Translations under genes and position numbers: made by a program | From: Agromyces lapidis | Lineage (GTDB): Bacteria > Actinomycetota > Actinomycetes > Actinomycetales > Microbacteriaceae | Reading direction: 5' to 3' | Length of the DNA: 64,000 nt | NCBI RefSeq assembly: GCF_009749405.1 | Contig: NZ_WBIQ01000002.1 | Coordinates: 434,001-498,000 of the forward strand | The notes under the pieces: model-generated | What the model was told of the DNA's origin: nothing | Seen by the model: the letters and a program-made list of their open reading frames with translations, nothing else | The model's database searches: none | Shown here: one piece after another, positions 27,032-33,909 of the stretch | Numbering within the stretch: the first letter of the stretch is position 1 | Layout of the letters: every line of letters starts with the position of its first letter

Positions 27032-27037
27032 TAGTCT
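27032..27037 (+). promoter_or_regulatory. Candidate -10 box TAGTCT for the WXG100 gene
   Basis: TAGTCT lies about 50 nt before the WXG100 start, in the 130-bp gap that breaks the otherwise overlapping gene chain. It suggests a separate promoter for the substrate genes. The -35 is unclear. Confidence 0.4.
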
Positions 27038-27084
27038 CATGAGGGTCGCCCGTCCGGGCGGCGAGGATTCTGAGGATGGGGTTG

Positions 27085-27375
27085 ATGATGGCTGATTTCA
27101 AGGCGTCGTACGGTGAGATGGAGTCGATGGCCGGTCGTCTCGACTCGGGCCGTGAGGAGATCGGCGACGTGCTGCGTCGTCTGAAGGACGATGTGGACCG
27201 TCTGCTCGGTGACGACTTCAAGACGCAGCACGCGTCGGGCAAGTTCGGCGAGGGCTACACGGAGCTGACCACCGGTCTCGAGAAGGCGATCGAGGGCATC
27301 TCCGACATGGGCGAGTCGCTGCGCAAGATGATGCAGGCGATCAAGGACACCGACCAGGCACTGGCCGGCAACTAG
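27085..27375 (+). CDS. WXG100-family type VII secretion substrate (F-x-T variant)
   Basis: A 96-aa, two-helix, Cys-free and Trp-free protein of ESAT-6 size. The turn that usually holds W-x-G reads DDFKTQHASGKF, the variant seen in many Streptomyces-type WXG100 proteins where Phe-x-Thr replaces Trp-x-Gly. The second helix is YTELTTGLEKAIEGISDMGESLRKMMQAIKDTDQAL. In-frame ATGs occur at 27076, 27085 and 27088. I favour 27085 because GAGG at 27072-27075 is 9 nt upstream, but 27088 is equally possible. It is expected to be exported by the EssC-like ATPase as a helical dimer. A strong hairpin follows immediately, so this short transcript may be the most abundant one of the cluster. Confidence 0.85.
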   Translation: MMADFKASYGEMESMAGRLDSGREEIGDVLRRLKDDVDRLLGDDFKTQHASGKFGEGYTELTTGLEKAIEGISDMGESLRKMMQAIKDTDQALAGN

Positions 27376-27385
27376 TCCTCCGCAT

Positions 27386-27419
27386 CTCGGCGGGCGCGGC
27401 AGCGGCCGCGCCCGCCGAG
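27386..27419 (+). terminator. Perfect 15-bp hairpin between the WXG100 gene and its partner
   Basis: The arms CTCGGCGGGCGCGGC and GCCGCGCCCGCCGAG enclose the tetraloop AGCG, 10 nt after the WXG100 stop. With no T-run it may act as a partial terminator or an mRNA 3'-end stabiliser, letting some transcription continue into the next five genes. Confidence 0.75.
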
Positions 27420-27468
27420 GACTGCTCGGCCCGGCCGAACGCCGCGCCCGTATCGAGAGGACCCGCTG

Positions 27469-27744
27469 ATGGGCATGATCAGACTCGACCTCGCCGTGAT
27501 CGGCGAGGGGGCGCGCAACGCGAGCTCGCTCGCGAACGCCTTCGACGGCACCGACGGCGTCGCAGGGGCGGCAGCCGACGCGTGCGGCCACGGGGGCCTG
27601 GCCGGCACGATCCGCGACTTCGAATCGACCTGGTCGCATCGCCGCGACGAGTTCGCCGAGCAGCTCGACACGGTCGCGTCGGCGCTCGTCGCGGTGCACG
27701 ACGCATTCACGACGCTCGACCGCGATCTGGCATCGGAGGGGTGA
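27469..27744 (+). CDS. Small WXG100-like partner or chaperone protein
   Basis: A 91-aa helical protein. The segment AADACGHGGLAGTIRDFESTWSHRRDEFAEQLDTVA matches the pattern 'A.GH.gLa..lrDFa..W..rR..L' seen in small proteins encoded next to WXG100 genes in actinobacteria. It is probably a heterodimer partner or an effector-specific adaptor for the large protein encoded next, analogous to the small helical chaperones of LXG toxins. GAGAGGA at 27455-27461 is 7 nt before the ATG. Its TGA overlaps the ATG of the next gene (TGATG), so the two are coupled. Confidence 0.72.
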   Translation: MGMIRLDLAVIGEGARNASSLANAFDGTDGVAGAAADACGHGGLAGTIRDFESTWSHRRDEFAEQLDTVASALVAVHDAFTTLDRDLASEG

Positions 27745-29570
27745 TGGACCCGATCCACGGAGAACCCGCGATCGTGCGCCGCAGCGGCGCGCGACTCGTC
27801 GACACCGCGCAGGCGATCCGCAACGCGGTCGCCGAACTCGAGGCGATCGCGAGCCCCGACGACATGCGCAGCCTCGCGCTCGACCGGATCCGCCGCGAGG
27901 CCGGCGCCCTCGCCGACGAGATCAAGCGGGCCGAGTCCCGATACTCCGAGACCGGTCGTGCGCTGCTCGACTTCGCGGCGGTCCACGAGCAGGCGCAGGC
28001 CGACGCGGCAACGGCGATCGACGACGCCGAGGCGGCGGAGGCCGCAGCCGATCGCGCCGCGGACGTGCGTCGTGCGGCGCTCCTCGAACTTCGGGCGCTC
28101 CCGCCCGCATCGGACGCAGATGAACGGCGGGCCGCGGAGCGCAGGGTGGGCCGCGCCGGTGCGGCCGCCGACGAGCACGGCGCCGATGCCGCCGCCGCGG
28201 AACGCCGCCATGCGCAGGCGGTCGCGGAGTTCGAGCAGGCTGCGCGCCGGGCGATGGAACGGATCGAGAACGTCGTCGAGGGCAGCGAACTCAACGACTC
28301 GCTCTGGGACCGCTTCACGGGCGCGCTCGACGGGCTCTTCGACTTCGTGCGAGACGCGATCACTGCCGTCTTCGAAGCCGTCACGGCCGTCATCAAGGCC
28401 ATCGTCGAGCTCATCACGGCCGTGCTCATCGTCATCGCCGCGCTCGTCCTGCTCGGAGTGCTCGCCCTGCTGGCACTCGCGGTGCTCGCACTCGCGGTCA
28501 TCGCCCTCCTCGCGGTGATCGCACTGGTCGCCCTCGCCGCGATGGTCCTGCTGGCCATCGGCATCGCACTCGTCGGCGTGGTGCTCCTGCTCGTCGCCCT
28601 CGTGACGGCGGCCGTGGTCGGGCTGATCCTCACCGTGGTCATGTTCACCGCGGTGAACCTGATGACGGGCATGGACCCGGTCGAAGCGCTCACCCAGGCG
28701 CTCATCGTGGCCCTGTTCACGCTCGCACCCGCGCTCTGGCTCGTCGTCAAGCTCGCCTCGGGCGCCGAGACCGGCGACCCGGTCTTCGTCGATCGCACCG
28801 AGGGATGGAAGCCCGAACAGGACCAGGGCCTCGCCGACCTGTTCGAGGACCTCCAGGACATCGACGACGCCGGCCACCTCGACCCGAACGACCCCGACAC
28901 CAATCACGAGTCCGTCGTCCGCATCGTGCCGTGCGTCGCGGAGGACGGCACCATCGTCTACCGGGTGCACATCCCGAGCACCCAGCAGTGGACGCCGGGC
29001 GGCGAGAGCGGCAACGACGTCACGAGCGATATCGTCGCCAAGATGGACCAGGCCCAGCAGACCCAGCTCGAGAAGATGGTGATCGCGGCGATGAAGGAGC
29101 ACGGCATCCCACCGGGGTCGCACGTCATGCTCGCGGGCTGGAGCCTCGGCGGCATCACGGCGGGCAACCTCGCCTCGGACCCCGACTTCACCTCCACGTA
29201 CAAGGTCGATGCGATCGCGGTCGCCGGGTCGTCGGTCGACGACCTCCCGATCCCGCCGAGCGTGCGCGTGCTCGACGTCTCGCACACGACCGATCCGGTG
29301 CCGCGCACCGAGAATCCCTGGGCGCCCGACTACTCCAACGAGCCGAACCGCTACAAGATCGACGTCCCACCGCCCGGCGGCGCGGACGCGCTCGGTCACG
29401 ATTCCGAGAAGTACAAGACGACCATGCAGGACCAGGTCGACCAGGGCGGGTCGCCGCAGGGCAGCGCGTTCATGGCCGACGACCCCGACGCCGATGACGG
29501 GATCCAGATCTCGGACTACTTCCGGGAGCCGACGGGCAGCACCGACTACGCGTACACGAGGGGCGACTAG
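27744..29570 (+). CDS. Candidate type VII-secreted lipase effector: helical N-terminus, hydrophobic core, C-terminal GxSxG hydrolase
   Basis: A 608-aa protein in three parts. Residues 1-190 are an Ala/Glu/Arg-rich helical region resembling the export domains of actinobacterial type VII toxins. Residues about 205-340 are almost purely Ala/Leu/Val/Ile with several membrane-length segments. Residues 345-608 form an alpha/beta-hydrolase: GSHVMLAGWSLGG places nucleophile Ser467, with Asp517 (HTTDPVPRTENPW) and His552 (ALGHDSEKY) at triad-like spacing. I infer a lipase, phospholipase or esterase delivered to membranes. The gene is coupled to the upstream WXG100-like partner, and its TAG directly abuts the lipoprotein gene, the arrangement expected of a toxin-immunity pair. 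A housekeeping lipase or a membrane-anchored component is the alternative. Confidence 0.75.
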   Translation: MDPIHGEPAIVRRSGARLVDTAQAIRNAVAELEAIASPDDMRSLALDRIRREAGALADEIKRAESRYSETGRALLDFAAVHEQAQADAATAIDDAEAAEAAADRAADVRRAALLELRALPPASDADERRAAERRVGRAGAAADEHGADAAAAERRHAQAVAEFEQAARRAMERIENVVEGSELNDSLWDRFTGALDGLFDFVRDAITAVFEAVTAVIKAIVELITAVLIVIAALVLLGVLALLALAVLALAVIALLAVIALVALAAMVLLAIGIALVGVVLLLVALVTAAVVGLILTVVMFTAVNLMTGMDPVEALTQALIVALFTLAPALWLVVKLASGAETGDPVFVDRTEGWKPEQDQGLADLFEDLQDIDDAGHLDPNDPDTNHESVVRIVPCVAEDGTIVYRVHIPSTQQWTPGGESGNDVTSDIVAKMDQAQQTQLEKMVIAAMKEHGIPPGSHVMLAGWSLGGITAGNLASDPDFTSTYKVDAIAVAGSSVDDLPIPPSVRVLDVSHTTDPVPRTENPWAPDYSNEPNRYKIDVPPPGGADALGHDSEKYKTTMQDQVDQGGSPQGSAFMADDPDADDGIQISDYFREPTGSTDYAYTRGD

Positions 29571-30032
29571 ATGCGGGCCCGCAGCTTCCGCATGCTGCTC
29601 GGTGGAGCCGTCGTGCTCGCCGCGCTGACCGGGTGCACACCGCCCACGACGGAGGGAACCGAGATGAAGATCGACGCGACGGCGATCGAGCGCGAACTCG
29701 AATCGATCGACGGGGTCGCCTCGGCGACGATCGGGACCGCGAGTACCGGCACCCCGGGTTCGTACCGGCTCAGCGCGAAGATCGAGCTCGACGAACAGGG
29801 CGACGCTGCGCTCGGCGAGGTGCTGCTCGGTGCGGTGCACGCGGTCGAGGCGGGCGCCGACGGCTTCACGACGTACGCCTTCTACGTGGCGGCCCCCGAT
29901 CCCGCCGGCGGCGATGCCCCGGCCGAGCAGCGTCTGAACGACCGTCGATCGGAGATCCCGATCGACGTCGGTGCGTACCGCGGCAGCGGGCTGGTCTTCA
30001 CCGAAGAAGAACTCGCCGAGGCGGCGGGGTGA
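29571..30032 (+). CDS. Lipoprotein, candidate immunity protein for the lipase effector
   Basis: A 153-aa protein with a classical lipobox: basic MRARSFR, hydrophobic MLLGGAVVLAAL and LTGC, giving lipidated Cys22. The mature part is small and acidic, with MKIDATAIERELESIDGVASATIGTAS near the front and FYVAAPDPAGGDAP later, suggesting an alternating alpha/beta fold. It starts at the base after the effector stop, with an AGGGG run just upstream. In Staphylococcus the type VII lipase TslA is neutralised by the lipoprotein TilA, so an extracytoplasmic lipoprotein beside a putative secreted lipase is suggestive. No sequence relationship to TilA is claimed. It overlaps the next gene by GTGA. Confidence 0.75.
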   Translation: MRARSFRMLLGGAVVLAALTGCTPPTTEGTEMKIDATAIERELESIDGVASATIGTASTGTPGSYRLSAKIELDEQGDAALGEVLLGAVHAVEAGADGFTTYAFYVAAPDPAGGDAPAEQRLNDRRSEIPIDVGAYRGSGLVFTEEELAEAAG

Positions 30033-30697
30033 CGGCGGCGCGGGCCGCGCTGGAGTTCCGGCTTCCGGGGGAGTGGTGGGAGGTGCAGCTCGGTTCGGAG
30101 GCGCAAGCCGCCGAATCCATCCGCGAGCTCGTCCGACGCGAGTACGGTCGGCGCGACGACGATGCGGCGATCCGGGCTGCGCACCGCCGACGCCTGACGG
30201 ATGCCGCGGGGCGGGCGATCTCCGCCGGGGCCACGCAGCAGCACATCGCGCTGCGGCTGGCCGCGCGGGCATCGCTCGCGACGACGCTCATCGAGTATCG
30301 GCCTGCGCTCCCGCTCGGTGATCGCGCCGAACCGGCGCTCGTCGCCGAGCAGCTCGTCGCGGGCCTCTTCGGGGGTCGCGCGGGAACCGACTCCGCTCGC
30401 CTCTGGTCGGACTTCGCCGACGACGGGGGAGTCGCGTTCGAGAAGGGCGACTCGATCGTGCTGCGTCGCTCGCGCCTCATCGCATCGGGATCGGGCCGCG
30501 ACGAGGCGGAGGCGCTGCAGGTCGACTACTGGCTGACGGAGCCCGGCCGGCCCGCCGCGGTACTCGTCGGACTCTCGACGATCCTCGTCGACGCCGGCCC
30601 GATGATGGTCGAGTTGTTCGACGCGATCATCGCGGCCGCCGAGTGGCGCTCGGCGGGACGCGCGGGCGATCTGCGAGCCGAGCTCGCCTCCGGGTGA
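30029..30697 (+). CDS. Type VII-locus protein of unknown function (paralogue A)
   Basis: A 222-aa soluble protein with GTG start overlapping the lipoprotein stop. Its order is a short beta start (LEFRLPGEWWEVQL), a charged helix (QAAESIRELVRREYGRRDDDAAIRAAHRRRLTDAAG), a mixed middle, and ADDGGVAFEKGDSIVLRRSRL, ending in VDYWLTEPGRPAAVLVGLSTILVDAGPMMVELFDAIIAAAEW. The next gene encodes a protein with the same order of elements, so the two are probably distant paralogues. ESX loci often encode soluble chaperones (EspG-like) and regulators, but I see no diagnostic motif and assign no function. Its coupling suggests a role with the lipase and lipoprotein. Confidence 0.65.
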   Translation: MTAARAALEFRLPGEWWEVQLGSEAQAAESIRELVRREYGRRDDDAAIRAAHRRRLTDAAGRAISAGATQQHIALRLAARASLATTLIEYRPALPLGDRAEPALVAEQLVAGLFGGRAGTDSARLWSDFADDGGVAFEKGDSIVLRRSRLIASGSGRDEAEALQVDYWLTEPGRPAAVLVGLSTILVDAGPMMVELFDAIIAAAEWRSAGRAGDLRAELASG

Positions 30698-30731
30698 CGC
30701 GGCGGCCCGACGCGCGTGCGATGCTGTCCTG

Positions 30732-31286
30732 ATGAGACTCGAACTCGACGCCCCGAGCAGCGCATGGGTGCGTGTGCCCACCGACCTCCCGAGCGAGCAT
30801 GGCGAGGCCTGGGCCGACGAGGCGCTCGAGGGGGTCCGTCGCCGGCATCCCGATGCATCGGCCGAGCAGCTCGCGGCCGTCCGCCAGCTGGTGCTGCGGG
30901 CCCGCGACGGGTTGCTGCCCGGCGCCGCGGTCGGGCTCCTCTACCTGCCCGAGCCGCGGCCGTTCGGCCTTCTCGTGAGCATCGGCGTCTCCGAGCCGGA
31001 GGCCGTCGAGGGTTCGCTCGTCCGGGCCCTGCTCGGCGAGGCAGAGCTCGTGGGGCGCCCGATCGTCGACCCGGTGGAGGTTCCGGCGATCGGCAGCGGC
31101 ATCTCGGTACGCTGCCTGTTCGCGCCCGCGGCAGCCGACCGCAAGCCGGCCGCAGGGCTCGCTTACCTGCTCCAGGGCGAGCGGGCGACCGTGCGTGTGA
31201 TGGCGAGCCCTGCGCCGCAGGAACTCGTCGCCCACGCCGCGCCCTCGCTCGGCAAGATCGTCGCGTCGCTGCGCCTCGTCGACTGA
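30732..31286 (+). CDS. Type VII-locus protein of unknown function (paralogue B)
   Basis: A 184-aa soluble protein that mirrors the preceding gene: LELDAPSSAWVRVPTDLP at the start, a charged helix (EAWADEALEGVRRRHPDASAEQLAAVRQLVLRARDG), a beta-rich middle (GAAVGLLYLPEPRPFGLLVSIGV), and a final AYLLQGERATVRVMASPAPQELVAHAAPSLGKIVASLRLVD. No Shine-Dalgarno sequence precedes ATG 30732; the box GATGCT 6 nt upstream could make it leaderless. It is the last gene I can tie to the type VII-like cluster. Function unknown; duplication and divergence from a common ancestor with the upstream gene is inferred from layout, not from an alignment score. Confidence 0.62.
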   Translation: MRLELDAPSSAWVRVPTDLPSEHGEAWADEALEGVRRRHPDASAEQLAAVRQLVLRARDGLLPGAAVGLLYLPEPRPFGLLVSIGVSEPEAVEGSLVRALLGEAELVGRPIVDPVEVPAIGSGISVRCLFAPAAADRKPAAGLAYLLQGERATVRVMASPAPQELVAHAAPSLGKIVASLRLVD

Positions 31287-31309
31287 ACACCTCGACCGTC
31301 GAACCGGCG

Positions 31310-31315
31310 TAGCCT
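31310..31315 (+). promoter_or_regulatory. Leaderless -10 box TAGCCT
   Basis: TAGCCT is followed by 6 nt and then ATG 31322, so transcription should start at or next to the start codon. Confidence 0.5.
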
Positions 31316-31321
31316 CGGATC

Positions 31322-31825
31322 ATGGCCGACGACCCGCGCGGGAGCGAACCGCAGCCGACGCGCGACGCATGGGTCGTCGCGAGCTTCGCCGCGGCACTCG
31401 ACCTCGCGCTGGTGGTCTGCGGGTTCGGTTTCGTGAGCCTGCTGCTCGATCTCGAGGTCGTCGGGGATCCGGCGGTCGGCCTCCTCGTCGGGCCGGCGGC
31501 GGTCGGGGCATCCGTCGTCGCGGTCTTCATCGCGCTGGGCGTGCTGCTCCGCCGTCCGGAGCGCATGGCCGGCACCGTGCTCGTCGCCGCCGTCGCGAGC
31601 TGGATCGCCTTCGTCGCGGTCGCCGCGATCGGCCACCTGCTCGGCTCGTCGTCGGCGGTGTTCGCGAGCCTGCGGTTCGCGTTCGTCCTCGGCGCGGGCT
31701 GGTTCGGGCTGCTCGTGCCGGCGTGCGCGGCGCTCACGGCGTCGCTCGCGGTGCTCGTCGCGCGCGGCCGTCGGGGTGGAATGGAGCGCCCGCGCTGGCC
31801 GTGGGAGCGCGACGAGGAGGAGTAG
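31322..31825 (+). CDS. Small four-helix membrane protein, function unknown
   Basis: The 167-aa product has a short polar N-terminus and four hydrophobic segments (around WVVASFAAALDLALVVCGFGFVSLLL, AVGLLVGPAAVGASVVAVFIALGVLL, AGTVLVAAVASWIAFVAVAAIGHLL and FAFVLGAGWFGLLVPACAALTASLAVLVA). It ends in a charged tail, RGRRGGMERPRWPWERDEEE. No family was recognised. It is probably leaderless (box at 31310). It lies between the type VII-like cluster and the str operon and shows no overlap with either, so I do not assign it to the secretion system. Confidence 0.65.
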   Translation: MADDPRGSEPQPTRDAWVVASFAAALDLALVVCGFGFVSLLLDLEVVGDPAVGLLVGPAAVGASVVAVFIALGVLLRRPERMAGTVLVAAVASWIAFVAVAAIGHLLGSSSAVFASLRFAFVLGAGWFGLLVPACAALTASLAVLVARGRRGGMERPRWPWERDEEE

Positions 31826-31917
31826 CGAGGGGTGCCGGGCCAGGCGATCGCGGGCCGCGCGGCCGTCGCGGCACGCCACTCGTTCGCCGACGCGGCCCGC
31901 CGAGGCATCCGGCGCAG

Positions 31918-31923
31918 TATCGT
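31918..31923 (+). promoter_or_regulatory. Leaderless -10 box TATCGT
   Basis: TATCGT lies 7 nt before ATG 31931. It supports that start over the in-frame GTG at 31832. Confidence 0.45.
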
Positions 31924-31930
31924 GAACCCG

Positions 31931-32578
31931 ATGGAGGGTTCGGTCGAGGCGCGCGTGAGCCACGAGGTCGACCGCTGGCTGCAATGGCTGCCGCGGTGGC
32001 GACCCGGCACCCATCGTGCGCGCGTGCGACTCTGCCAGCGCTGCTTCGGCTCGCCGATCCTCGCCGCGGCGGGTCTCGACGTCGACATCCCGCACCCGGT
32101 GCAGCACGCCTTCTCGATGCGCATGAAGGGGGTCATCGACGTCTCCGTCGACGACTACACCGCGCGCAACCTGCCGATGCTGCACCGAGAGATCCGGCTC
32201 GCCGAAGAGCGCAAGGCCCGGCGTCCGTACCGTGCCGGGGAGGGGCTCGACCCCGAGTACCTCGGCCTCGAGGTCGACCCCGAGCCGGTGCCGGACCAGC
32301 CGTTCCTCTTCACGCTCGGCGGCCTCGAGGCCGTCACCGCGGCCGAGGCGAACGAGCCGGCACCGCGCCCGTTCACCCTCGAGGAGAAGGAGGCGCTGCG
32401 CGAGGAGGTGCGACTCGCCGACGAGTTCGCGAAGCAGCTCGGCCGCCGCATCTGCATCGAGCTCGCCCAGCACCGCTACCGCATCGGCAACGCGATCGAG
32501 CGGCTCGTCGAGCCGCAGGTCGCCGAGATGCTCGCCGATCTCGACCGCGAACTCGATGCTCCGGGGTGGCCCGGTTGA
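31931..32578 (+). CDS. Conserved-looking cytoplasmic protein with one CxxC, function unknown
   Basis: A 215-aa soluble protein with no signal or membrane segment. Features are [36 protein letters not shown] with a single Cxx[47 protein letters not shown], and an Arg/Glu-rich helical C-terminus ([36 protein letters not shown]). Two starts are possible. GTG 31832 would give 248 residues with a poorly placed GAGGAG. I prefer ATG 31931 because of the TATCGT box 7 nt before it and because the added 33 residues look non-conserved in composition. It precedes the rpsL promoter. Function not assigned. Confidence 0.6.
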   Translation: MEGSVEARVSHEVDRWLQWLPRWRPGTHRARVRLCQRCFGSPILAAAGLDVDIPHPVQHAFSMRMKGVIDVSVDDYTARNLPMLHREIRLAEERKARRPYRAGEGLDPEYLGLEVDPEPVPDQPFLFTLGGLEAVTAAEANEPAPRPFTLEEKEALREEVRLADEFAKQLGRRICIELAQHRYRIGNAIERLVEPQVAEMLADLDRELDAPGWPG

Positions 32579-32666
32579 GCGCGGCGTGCGCCTGCATCGC
32601 GCTCCGCTCCGGAGAGGAACAGGGTTCCGAGCGCCGGCGACGGGGGCGTTCGGCATCCGCCGTCAT

Positions 32667-32695
32667 TTGACCGCAAGGTTACGTGGCATTACCAT
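32667..32695 (+). promoter_or_regulatory. str operon promoter (TTGACC, 17 bp, TACCAT)
   Basis: TTGACC at 32667-32672 and TACCAT at 32690-32695, spaced by 17 bp, form the best sigma-70-type promoter in the window. The leader to the rpsL GTG is about 160 nt. Confidence 0.7.
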
Positions 32696-32861
32696 AGATC
32701 GGGTGTGTGCGCTCTTGCGCGCACATTCGGGTGCCCGCGCTGTTCAGCGGGTCACCCCCACGGCATATCCACCACTGAAGGCTCCGCTGCTCTGCGGTGC
32801 CGGTGGGTCTGATGTGAAATCCATCACCGCTGTCACCGTGCAGCACCAACAAGGAGAAGCA

Positions 32862-33236
32862 GTGCCAACCATTCAGCAGTTGGTCCGCAAGGGTCGCTCG
32901 CCGAAGGTCACCAAGACCAAGGCTCCCGCCCTGAAGGCCAACCCCCAGCAGCGCGGCGTGTGCACGCGTGTGTACACCACCACCCCGAAGAAGCCGAACT
33001 CCGCGCTCCGCAAGGTCGCACGTGTGAAGCTCTCGAACGGCACCGAGGTCACCGCCTACATCCCCGGTGAGGGCCACAACCTGCAGGAGCACTCGATGGT
33101 GCTCGTTCGCGGCGGTCGTGTGAAGGACCTCCCGGGTGTCCGTTACAAGATCATCCGCGGCGCCCTCGACACGCAGGCCGTGAAGAACCGCAAGCAGGCT
33201 CGCAGCCGCTACGGCGCGAAGATGGAGAAGAAGTAA
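32862..33236 (+). CDS. rpsL: 30S ribosomal protein S12
   Basis: The 124-aa S12 lies at the decoding centre of the 30S subunit and helps control translational accuracy. The hallmark [18 protein letters not shown] is present with Lys43, and [12 protein letters not shown] with Lys88; both are the streptomycin-sensitive residues. The start is GTG 32862 with AAGGAG at 32851-32856. An open frame extends upstream but lacks a ribosome site and family similarity. The stop codon overlaps the rpsG ATG (TAATG), so S12 and S7 are translationally coupled. It is the first gene of the str operon. Confidence 0.97.
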   Translation: MPTIQQLVRKGRSPKVTKTKAPALKANPQQRGVCTRVYTTTPKKPNSALRKVARVKLSNGTEVTAYIPGEGHNLQEHSMVLVRGGRVKDLPGVRYKIIRGALDTQAVKNRKQARSRYGAKMEKK

Positions 33237-33706
33237 TGCCTCGCAAGGGACCCGCTCCGAAGCGCCCCGTCGTCGCAGACCCCGTCTACGGCTCGCCGGT
33301 CGTCAGCCAGCTCGTCAACAAGATCCTCGTCGACGGCAAGAAGGACCTCGCGCAGCGCATCGTCTACGAAGCGCTCGAGAACGTCGCCGCCAAGTCGGGC
33401 CAGGACGCCGTCACGGTGCTCAAGAAGGCGCTCGACAACGTGCGCCCGACCCTCGAGGTGCGTTCGCGCCGCGTCGGCGGTTCGACCTACCAGGTCCCCG
33501 TCGAGGTCAAGCCGCACCGTGCGAACACCCTGGCGCTCCGCTGGCTCACCAGCTACGCCAAGGCTCGCCGCGAGAAGACCATGACCGAGCGTCTCACCAA
33601 CGAGATCCTCGACGCGTCGAACAGCCTGGGTGCTGCGGTCAAGCGCCGCGAAGACACACACAAGATGGCTGAGTCGAACCGCGCCTTCGCCCACTACCGC
33701 TGGTAG
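33236..33706 (+). CDS. rpsG: 30S ribosomal protein S7
   Basis: The 156-aa S7 nucleates the 30S head by binding 16S rRNA. Recognisable parts are [31 protein letters not shown], the beta hairpin [17 protein letters not shown] and [10 protein letters not shown], with the C-terminal helix [13 protein letters not shown]. Length is normal. Its ATG shares a base with the rpsL stop. The final codons (AHYRW and stop) are duplicated downstream as part of a roughly 60-bp tandem repeat, an unusual feature. S7 is the classical autoregulator of str operons in E. coli, but no matching site was identified here. Confidence 0.97.
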   Translation: MPRKGPAPKRPVVADPVYGSPVVSQLVNKILVDGKKDLAQRIVYEALENVAAKSGQDAVTVLKKALDNVRPTLEVRSRRVGGSTYQVPVEVKPHRANTLALRWLTSYAKARREKTMTERLTNEILDASNSLGAAVKRREDTHKMAESNRAFAHYRW

Positions 33707-33844
33707 TAGGCCGGGTGGATGCCTCCGCACCGCGGCGGCATCCGTCAGGCCCACTGCCGCTGGGAGTAGGCCGGGTGGATGCCCCGCACCGCGGCGGCAT
33801 CCGTCAGGCCCACTGCCGCTGGCAGTAGGCCGGGTGGATGCCCC
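33689..33844 (+). repeat. 60-bp tandem repeat copying the 3' end of rpsG
   Basis: Copies begin at 33689, 33749 and 33808 (periods of 60 and 59 bp; the third is partial). Each starts with the sequence of the last rpsG codons (GCCCACTACCGCTGGTAG, changed to ...TGCCGCTGGGAG and ...TGCCGCTGGCAG) and continues through GTAGGCCGGGTGGATGCC and GCGGCGGCATCCGTCAG. The stop codon is lost in copies 2 and 3. Each copy contains a GGATGCC...GGCATCC inverted repeat. Confidence 0.9.
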
Positions 33845-33868
33845 GGCATCGCGCCGAGGCATCCACCC
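33832..33868 (+). terminator. GGGTGGATGCC hairpin between rpsG and fusA
   Basis: Perfect 11-bp arms, GGGTGGATGCC and GGCATCCACCC, flank a 15-nt loop at the end of the tandem repeat and 41 nt before fusA. It could be a partial terminator or a processing site that separates rpsL-rpsG from fusA-tuf. The 203-bp gap holds no other feature except the repeat and the fusA ribosome site. Confidence 0.5.
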
Positions 33869-33909
33869 GCCCCCCACCTTCGCTTCCTGAATCCTCCGGA
33901 GGAACCCCC

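Noticed and set aside
33689..33844. Possible CRISPR array after rpsG
   Set aside because: The repeats are contiguous with no unique spacers and derive from the rpsG 3' end, so this is a tandem duplication.
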